NCBI RefSeq assembly: GCF_051960575.1
Contig: NZ_JBQCEE010000074.1
Span: 1 to 10,013 of the forward strand
DNA length: 10,013 nucleotides
Source: JBQCEE01 sp051960575
Lineage (GTDB): Bacteria > Actinomycetota > Actinomycetes > Mycobacteriales > Jatrophihabitantaceae
Reading direction: 5' to 3'
In this document: one piece after another, positions 6,139 to 10,013 of the stretch
How positions within the stretch are numbered: the first letter of the stretch is position 1
Layout of the letters: each line of letters opens with the position of its first letter
The notes under the pieces: generated by a model
Told to the model about the DNA's origin: nothing
The model's input: only the letters and a program-made list of their open reading frames with translations
Database searches by the model: none
Made by a program: the position numbers and the translations under genes

Positions 6139-6933
6139 CTAGGCCAGCTTGACCGTGGCGACCCGGTCGTCGGGCGTCAGCGTGGCGGCGCCCGTCATGA
6201 TCGCGACGGCTTCCGAGGGGGTGTGCGACTTCGGCGTGATGACGCCGGCGCCTCGGCCGAGGCGCTGGATGTGGATGCGGTCCGCCACTTCGAACACGTT
6301 GGGCATGTTGTGGCTGATCAAGATGACGCCGAGGCCACGGGAACGAAGGTCGCGCACCAGCCGGAGCACCTGGGCGGTCTCGCGGACGCCGAGCGCGGCG
6401 GTGGGTTCGTCGAGGATGACCACCTTCCCGCCGAAGGCGGCCGCGCGGGCCACGGCGACCGCCTGGCGCTGGCCGCCCGACAGCGTCTCGACGGCCTGGT
6501 TGATGTTCTGCAGGGTGCTGATCCCCAGCTCGTCGATGTGCCGCTTCGATTCGCGTTTCATACCGCCGGTGTCGAGCATGCGGAGCACCGACCCGAGCAC
6601 GCCCGGGCGGCGCCGCTCGCGGGCCAGGAACAGGTTGCTGGCGATGTCCAGCGCGGGCGCGACGGCGAGGGTCTGGTACACCGTCTCGATCCCGGCCGCG
6701 CGCGCCTCCTGCGTGCTGCGGAAGCTCACCGGGCGGCCGTCGACCAGTATCTCGCCGGCGTCGGGTTGCATCGCTCCGGACAGACACTTGATCAGCGTCG
6801 ACTTCCCGGCGCCGTTGTCGCCGATGACGGCGAGCACCTCCCCCGGGTAGAGCTGCAGATCGACGCCGGCCAGGCCGACCACGTGACCGAAGGTCTTGAC
6901 GAGGCCGTGCGCCTCGAGCACCGGTGAGGTCAT
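6139..6933 (-). CDS. ABC transporter ATP-binding protein, sugar import type
   Basis: This 264-residue protein has one complete ABC ATPase domain: Walker A GDNGAGKST at 38-46, Q-loop Q87 (VYQTL), signature LSGGQRQ at 151-157, Walker B VVILDEP at 171-177 and H-loop H208 (ISHNM). The PGEVLAVIGDNGAGKSTLIKCLSG and RMLDTGGM segments are typical of single-domain ATPases that energise ribose/xylose/fructose-type importers (FrcA-like). It should work in the cytoplasm as a dimer with the membrane permease encoded upstream. The ATG at 6933 overlaps the permease stop (ATGA), which supports this start over the upstream ATG at 6954. The C-terminal tail (SEAVAIMTGAATLTPDDR) is normal for the family. The gene itself looks intact, but its upstream partner is truncated and no substrate-binding protein is present, so the importer is probably non-functional here. 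Confidence 0.93.
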   Translation of the reverse strand: MTSPVLEAHGLVKTFGHVVGLAGVDLQLYPGEVLAVIGDNGAGKSTLIKCLSGAMQPDAGEILVDGRPVSFRSTQEARAAGIETVYQTLAVAPALDIASNLFLARERRRPGVLGSVLRMLDTGGMKRESKRHIDELGISTLQNINQAVETLSGGQRQAVAVARAAAFGGKVVILDEPTAALGVRETAQVLRLVRDLRSRGLGVILISHNMPNVFEVADRIHIQRLGRGAGVITPKSHTPSEAVAIMTGAATLTPDDRVATVKLA

Positions 6934-7457
6934 GACTTCACGCTCCGGATCCATTGGTCGATGGCGACGGCGGCGATGACAAGCACGCCGACGGCGAAGA
7001 CCTGGTAGTTCTGATTCACCCCGGCGATCGCCAGCCCGTTCTCGAACACCTGCACGATCACGGCTCCGATCAAGGACCCGACGATGACACCGCGGCCACC
7101 GAACAGGCTCGTCCCGCCGATCACCACGGCGGTGATGCTCTCGAGGTTGGCGTTCAACCCACCGTTCGGGTCGACGCCGTTGATGCGGCCGATGTAGATC
7201 CAGGCCGCGATCCCGAACACTGCACCGGCCACGATGTACGCGCTCAACAGCACGCGGTTGGTGCGGATGCCGGCCAGCCGGGACGCCTCGGGGTCGTCAC
7301 CGACGGCATAGAGATGCCGACCCCAGGCGGTCTGCCGCAGCACGAACGAGAAGCCGACGTAGAGCAGCAGCATGAACACGACGCCCCAGGTGAGGGTGAG
7401 GCTGCCGAGGTTGAAGGTCTTCCCGGTCGCGGTCAGGAACCCGTCGGGCGGCGAGCC
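6930..7457 (-). pseudogene. Sugar ABC transporter permease, 3' half only (5' truncated at a rearrangement junction)
   Basis: The last 170 or so residues of a BPD_transp_2-type sugar permease (RbsC/XylH/FrcC-like) are present. Visible family segments are DGFLTATGKTF, a helix VVFMLLLYVGFSFVL, the cytoplasmic loop TAWGRHLYAVGDDPEASRLAGIRTNRV that contacts the ATPase, then SAYIVAGAVFGIAAWIYI, ITAVVIGGTSLFGGRGVIVG and the terminal helix FAVGVLVIAAVAIDQWI. Homology ends at about SPPDGF (7449-7454). Further upstream the frame, though open to 7568, reads arginine-rich nonsense antisense to the JAB gene. The N-terminal half with roughly four or five helices, and any promoter, is missing. The stop overlaps the ATPase ATG. 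The exact break point lies within about 7449-7460. Confidence 0.82.
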
Positions 7458-7459
7458 GC

Positions 7460-7945
7460 ATGACCACGCCGCTACAGCTACCCGCCGCCGGCGTCGACGC
7501 ACTCCTGCGTGACGTCCGCCAACACGGCGCCCAAGGGGTCGAAACAGGCGCACTTCTCCTCGCATCAATCGGCGACACGCGAGTCACCTCGGTCGCCCTC
7601 ATCGGGACCGCAGGCGTCATTCGTGGACCGGGGCGGTTCGTCCTCACCATGCCGGTCATTGACCAGCTGTTCACACACGCCGAAGCTCGCGGCTTGCAGG
7701 CCGTCGCGCACCTCCACTCGCACCAGCATCACGCCTTCCTGTCGGCGATCGACCGCGTCGGCACGATCCGCGTGCCCGGCTTCATCGCCAGCGTCATCCC
7801 CTCCTTCGCCGCCCCGCCCCTGGACCCCGCCGACTGGGGCTAGTGGGTCTACCGCAACGGCGACTGGCATGACCACGTGCCCGCACAGGTGATCCAAGCA
7901 GCGCCCATGGACTTGATCACCGTCGACGCGGACGGCGTCCAATGA
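7460..7945 (+). pseudogene. JAB/JAMM-domain metallopeptidase with in-frame amber stop at codon 128
   Basis: The reading frame from ATG 7460 encodes a prokaryotic JAB/MPN domain. The JAMM zinc and catalytic residues are visible: E28 (GVETGALLL), H86 and H88 (HLHSHQ), S95 and D98 (FLSAID). The spacing H88-x6-S95 is one shorter than in RadC-like proteins, and the usual HSHP proline is Gln. In the family these are zinc isopeptidases that remove ubiquitin-like proteins. Translation stops at TAG 7841-7843 after 127 residues, yet the same frame continues sensibly after it (WVYRNGDWHDHVPAQVIQ...) to TGA 7943-7945, which overlaps the next gene's ATG. The intact protein would have been about 161 residues. 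The likely cause is a single change such as TGG to TAG. The truncated product keeps the catalytic residues, so partial activity is conceivable. No good Shine-Dalgarno or promoter is seen; the gene begins right at the permease break. Confidence 0.78.
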
Positions 7946-9393
7946 CCACCGACTACAGCCGCCCGTTGCGCCTCGCCGGCGTATCCGCGAACACGGACCC
8001 GGCCGCTGTGCGTGATGCCGTCGAGAACGCGGCCGTTCTCGTGTCGATTGATCGGACTACACCACAGGCCGAGCTCACCTCAGAGGTGTTGCTCGCCAAT
8101 CTGCGCCGCTTGCCCCTCAAGCTCTATCTCGACGCGACCAGCGCATTCGCTCCGCCGCAGGACGCCATTGAGCGGATCGTGCGACGCCTCCAGGAGATCG
8201 ATCCAGACCGACCGTTACAGGCCGGTCCAGCGCCGAAACGAGCCCTGCATATCGCCGTCGGAACCGCGTTTCCGACCGCGGACATCTCCGCCGTGGCCGA
8301 CGGACACGGTGTCCGGCTACGCCGACGAGGTCACGCCTTCCCCGAAAGCACGGCGCCTGCGACAGGTCTCGGCGCGATCCTCGCAGCCGCCGTTCTGACT
8401 GCCGAGGCGTTCAAAACCATCGTCCCGATCACGCCGAACCGCCGCCGCCTCCTCGACCGGGTCGACTTCTGCCCCGTAACTCTCACCGAACCGGAAGCGG
8501 CTGCAGTCCCCGTACCCGTCCTGCACCGGACAGCTCTGGTGGGGGCGGGCGCGATCGGCACGGCGATCGGCCTGATCCTGCGGGCTCTCGGCGCGCGCGG
8601 AGGCATGACCGTCGTCGACCCCGAGACCTTCGACGAGCCGAACGTGTCCACCTACAGCCTCGGCGGCAGAGCCGACGCCGCGCAGCGGATCGATAAGGTC
8701 AACCTGCTCGAGCGCGAACTTCCGCAGCTCGAGATCCGGCCGCTGAAGGGCACCGCCCGCGACCTCATCCTGGCCATCGACAACGGCGACGAAGAGATGC
8801 CCGACATCGTGTTCGGCGCCGTCGACTCAGTCGATGCCCGACACGAGATTGCGAGCCTGCACGCCGACCTCACCCTCGACGGCAGCACGGGCGGGGCAAC
8901 CGGAACAAGCGTCGGCCTGGCCGAGGCCACTGCCGACGGCCCGTGCCTCCGCTGTTACTACCCCAACCTCTCAACCACTGCCAGCGTTGAGCGCAAGCTT
9001 GCAGACCACACCGGCCTGCCGATCGCGCGCGTCGCCGCTGGCGACCTCCTCACCGAGGAGGACATAGCGCCACTGTCCGCCGATCAGCAGGATCTGCTTG
9101 CCCCCTACCTACGAACGCCGATCTGCGGACTCGCCCGCTCGCTCGGTCTCACCGGTTCCGAGTCGGAGTACGACCCCTCCGCCGCGTTCGTCGCACAGCA
9201 AGCCGCCGCCCTCGTCGTCGGTGCGTGGCTGCGGCGCACGAACGGCGCCCAGGGCGAGCTGCGCGACGTCGAATACGACGCCCTCTTCGGACCGGTCGAC
9301 GGCATGATCCATTCACGTCGCCCCCAACCGGGATGCCGGTGCCAACACGACGCCCATCTCATCTCGAGAGTCCGCGCGGAGCGCCAACGATGA
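7942..9393 (+). CDS. E1-like ThiF-family adenylating protein
   Basis: This 483-residue protein contains an E1/ThiF/MoeB-type adenylation domain in its second half. Visible are the nucleotide-binding GAGAIG at 201-206, the acidic strand end D226 in VVDPETFDEPNVSTY, K252 in RIDKVNLLE, and D295 to R300 in FGAVDSVDAR. A probable zinc site is made of C335/C338 (CLRCYY) and C465/C467 (GCRC). C395 in RTPICGLARSLG sits where many E1-like enzymes have their conserved thioester-region cysteine. Residues 1-190 form a separate alpha/beta region ending in LGAILAAAVLTAEAFK, possibly a degenerate Rossmann half; I cannot name it. The family activates the C-terminus of ubiquitin-like or sulfur-carrier proteins with ATP. 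The ATG overlaps the JAB stop (ATGA) and its own stop overlaps the next ATG, so the three form one operon. The target protein is unknown. Confidence 0.85.
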   Translation: MTTDYSRPLRLAGVSANTDPAAVRDAVENAAVLVSIDRTTPQAELTSEVLLANLRRLPLKLYLDATSAFAPPQDAIERIVRRLQEIDPDRPLQAGPAPKRALHIAVGTAFPTADISAVADGHGVRLRRRGHAFPESTAPATGLGAILAAAVLTAEAFKTIVPITPNRRRLLDRVDFCPVTLTEPEAAAVPVPVLHRTALVGAGAIGTAIGLILRALGARGGMTVVDPETFDEPNVSTYSLGGRADAAQRIDKVNLLERELPQLEIRPLKGTARDLILAIDNGDEEMPDIVFGAVDSVDARHEIASLHADLTLDGSTGGATGTSVGLAEATADGPCLRCYYPNLSTTASVERKLADHTGLPIARVAAGDLLTEEDIAPLSADQQDLLAPYLRTPICGLARSLGLTGSESEYDPSAAFVAQQAAALVVGAWLRRTNGAQGELRDVEYDALFGPVDGMIHSRRPQPGCRCQHDAHLISRVRAERQR

Positions 9394-9485
9394 GAGCCAA
9401 ATGCCCGCGCCCTGACAAGGTCGCGTACAAGACCGAGGCAGAAGCGCTGCCACACCAAATCGGCTCTTCCCAGATGACGGTGTAG
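9390..9485 (+). pseudogene. Small third gene of the JAB/E1 operon, interrupted by an IS end
   Basis: An ATG overlapping the E1-like stop (ATGA at 9390-9393) starts MRAKCPRPDKVAYKTEAEA. I recall small actinobacterial proteins of about 50-70 residues that begin CPxPxKVxYxTxxEA and continue into a second cysteine pair (YRCxCGxWHLT), which look like zinc-ribbon proteins. Here the frame runs into the ISL3-type terminus at 9462 after about 24 codons and stops at TAG 9483-9485, so only the first cysteine is left and the C-terminal part is gone. The native function is unknown. The 31-residue product as it stands is probably inactive. Confidence 0.55.
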
Positions 9486-9514
9486 GTCGGCCGGGCGCGT
9501 CGGTCCGCAGATAG

Positions 9515-9573
9515 ACGTCGAGGTCTCCCGACGACGGAGGTTCCTACGCCATCCATCCGAAAGACCTCGACGT
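9515..9573 (+). repeat. 12-bp perfect inverted repeat in the IS leader covering the transposase start
   Basis: ACGTCGAGGTCT at 9515-9526 is the exact reverse complement of AGACCTCGACGT at 9562-9573, with 35 bases between. The right arm ends inside the GTG start codon (9572-9574), and the loop holds the GGAGG at 9536-9540. In RNA this would fold into a long hairpin that could limit transposase translation. Confidence 0.6.
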
Positions 9574-9634
9574 GTCCGACGCTACCCCGCCGGCGGGCTT
9601 CGGCCGCCCTGACCTGACCGCCTTCGCGTCTTAG
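9572..9634 (+). pseudogene. ISL3-type transposase, N-terminal remnant of 20 codons
   Basis: From GTG 9572 the frame reads SDATPPAGFGRPDLTAFAS and then stops at TAG 9632-9634. The FGxPDLTAF start matches my memory of actinobacterial ISL3 transposases, whose next part is a zinc-finger region (WCRRCG) that does not appear here in any frame. The gene is therefore cut off after its N-terminus, and no transposase activity is expected. The sequence from 9635 on is unrelated. Confidence 0.5.
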
Positions 9635-9831
9635 CCCAATCGACTCTGATCGAGTCTGCTGATCCTCTCGACGAGAACGCAGCGACATCACAGCCACCCA
9701 ACCCCGACCGTCCGGGAAGCCGGGGCACGTCGCATGGCCTGTGCTGCGGGCGTGTCGAGTGGGTCGTCCAGGGGCGACGCAGGAGCGTCGACGCGACGTG
9801 CTGAGAGGTGGTTCTAAGGCATGGCGATAGG
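9635..9831. other. Region without a recognisable gene
   Basis: No convincing gene is seen on either strand between the IS remnant and the AraC-type gene (the gene-free stretch as a whole is 9486-9831, including the IS leader). A short GACTC-TGATC-GAGTC repeat at 9642-9656 and TCTCG-A-CGAGA at about 9666-9676 are too small to interpret. The minus-strand end (9815-9829) holds what looks like the frameshifted tail of the AraC-type protein. Confidence 0.4.
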
Positions 9832-10013
9832 TCAGGAACGGCGTCGCTCCCTGCGCAGGAGGGAGCGCAGAGTCTCGGCGTTCGCGTACCCGACCCGTAG
9901 CGCGATCTCGGCGGAGGTGAGGTCCGTGGTTGCTGAGAGGTGCCGAGCTCGTTCGATGCGAAGCCGTTGGACGAAGCCGAGCGGAGTGAGGTTGAGCGCC
10001 GCACGGACTCGTC
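9832..10013 (-). CDS. AraC/GlxA-type transcriptional regulator, C-terminal end (partial)
   Basis: The minus-strand frame entering from the right edge encodes about 59 residues of an AraC-family DNA-binding domain: VRAALNLTPLGFVQRLRIERAR, then HLSATTDLTSAEIALRVGYANAETLRSLLRRE. This covers the linker helix and the second helix-turn-helix (ATTDLTSAEIALRVGY, with the recognition helix at NAETLRSLLRRE). The pattern is closest to GlxA-like regulators, which carry an N-terminal DJ-1/PfpI domain lying outside the window. The protein stops at TGA 9834-9832 soon after RRERRRS, shorter than the usual ending PxxYRxxF. The residues YRHAL appear in another frame two bases after the stop, so a small frameshift may have altered the C-terminus. 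The target is unknown. Confidence 0.72.
   Translation of the reverse strand, partial: RVRAALNLTPLGFVQRLRIERARHLSATTDLTSAEIALRVGYANAETLRSLLRRERRRS

Larger units (their letters stand above)
9462..9634 (+). mobile_element. Left end of an ISL3-type insertion sequence (truncated)
   Basis: The stretch beginning GGCTCTTCCCAGATGACG has the GGCTCTTC start typical of ISL3-family terminal repeats. It is followed by about 75 bases of leader with a large hairpin, then a GTG with GGAGG upstream and 20 codons of an ISL3-like transposase. A matching right end (GAAGAGCC form) is not found up to 10013, so the element is a one-ended remnant. It interrupts the third gene of the JAB/E1 operon. The right limit is uncertain; I placed it at the transposase stop. 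Confidence 0.6.

Noticed and set aside
7457..7568. Upstream extension of the permease frame over the JAB gene
   Set aside because: The frame is open but the residues are arginine-rich and lack the hydrophobic helices a permease needs; it is simply antisense to the JAB gene.
7841..7843. TAG as a programmed pyrrolysine codon
   Set aside because: No pyl genes or reason for pyrrolysine in a JAB protein outside its active site; a nonsense mutation or sequence error is far simpler.
1..10013. tRNA, rRNA or CRISPR array
   Set aside because: No cloverleaf, rRNA-like sequence or regularly spaced direct repeats were seen by reading; a tRNA or CRISPR scan was not possible here.

Overview
The window is high-GC DNA with actinobacterial features: GTG starts, 4-base ATGA gene overlaps, LacI and AraC/GlxA-type regulators, and an ISL3-type IS end of the actinobacterial kind. 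A Pseudonocardia-like host is a guess from gene content, not something the sequence proves.

Positions 1-4836, minus strand, hold a compact aromatic-degradation operon read from right to left. Its order is an unrecognised 129-residue protein, phenol hydroxylase beta (DmpL-like), coupling protein (DmpM-like), diiron alpha subunit (DmpN-like), small subunit (DmpO-like), a XylT/DmpQ-like [2Fe-2S] ferredoxin, catechol 2,3-dioxygenase (DmpB-like), and the first codons of a further gene at the left edge. Together they would hydroxylate phenol to catechol and cleave it in the meta position to 2-hydroxymuconic semialdehyde. Compared with the Pseudomonas dmpKLMNOPQB order, the flavin reductase DmpP is absent and the first gene does not look like DmpK. 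A 17-bp inverted repeat upstream is a candidate operator.

Positions 4935-7457, minus strand, are the remains of a sugar ABC import locus: the 3' half of a permease, a complete-looking ATP-binding protein (ATGA overlap), and a LacI-family regulator with a perfect 14-bp palindrome just upstream of its start. The permease is cut off in mid-gene at about 7449-7460.

Positions 7460-9485, plus strand, hold a foreign-looking block starting exactly at that break: a JAMM/JAB metallopeptidase, an E1-like ThiF-family adenylating protein and a short third ORF, chained by two ATGA overlaps. This resembles bacterial ubiquitin-like conjugation/deconjugation modules, but no ubiquitin-like or E2 gene is visible. 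The module appears damaged: the JAB gene has an in-frame amber codon and the third gene is interrupted by the end of an ISL3-type insertion sequence.

Positions 9462-10013 hold the IS left end, a 20-codon transposase remnant behind a strong hairpin, about 200 bases with no recognisable gene, and on the minus strand the C-terminal end of an AraC/GlxA-type regulator whose last residues look frameshifted. The right half of the window is therefore a mosaic of truncated pieces, while the left half is an intact catabolic operon.
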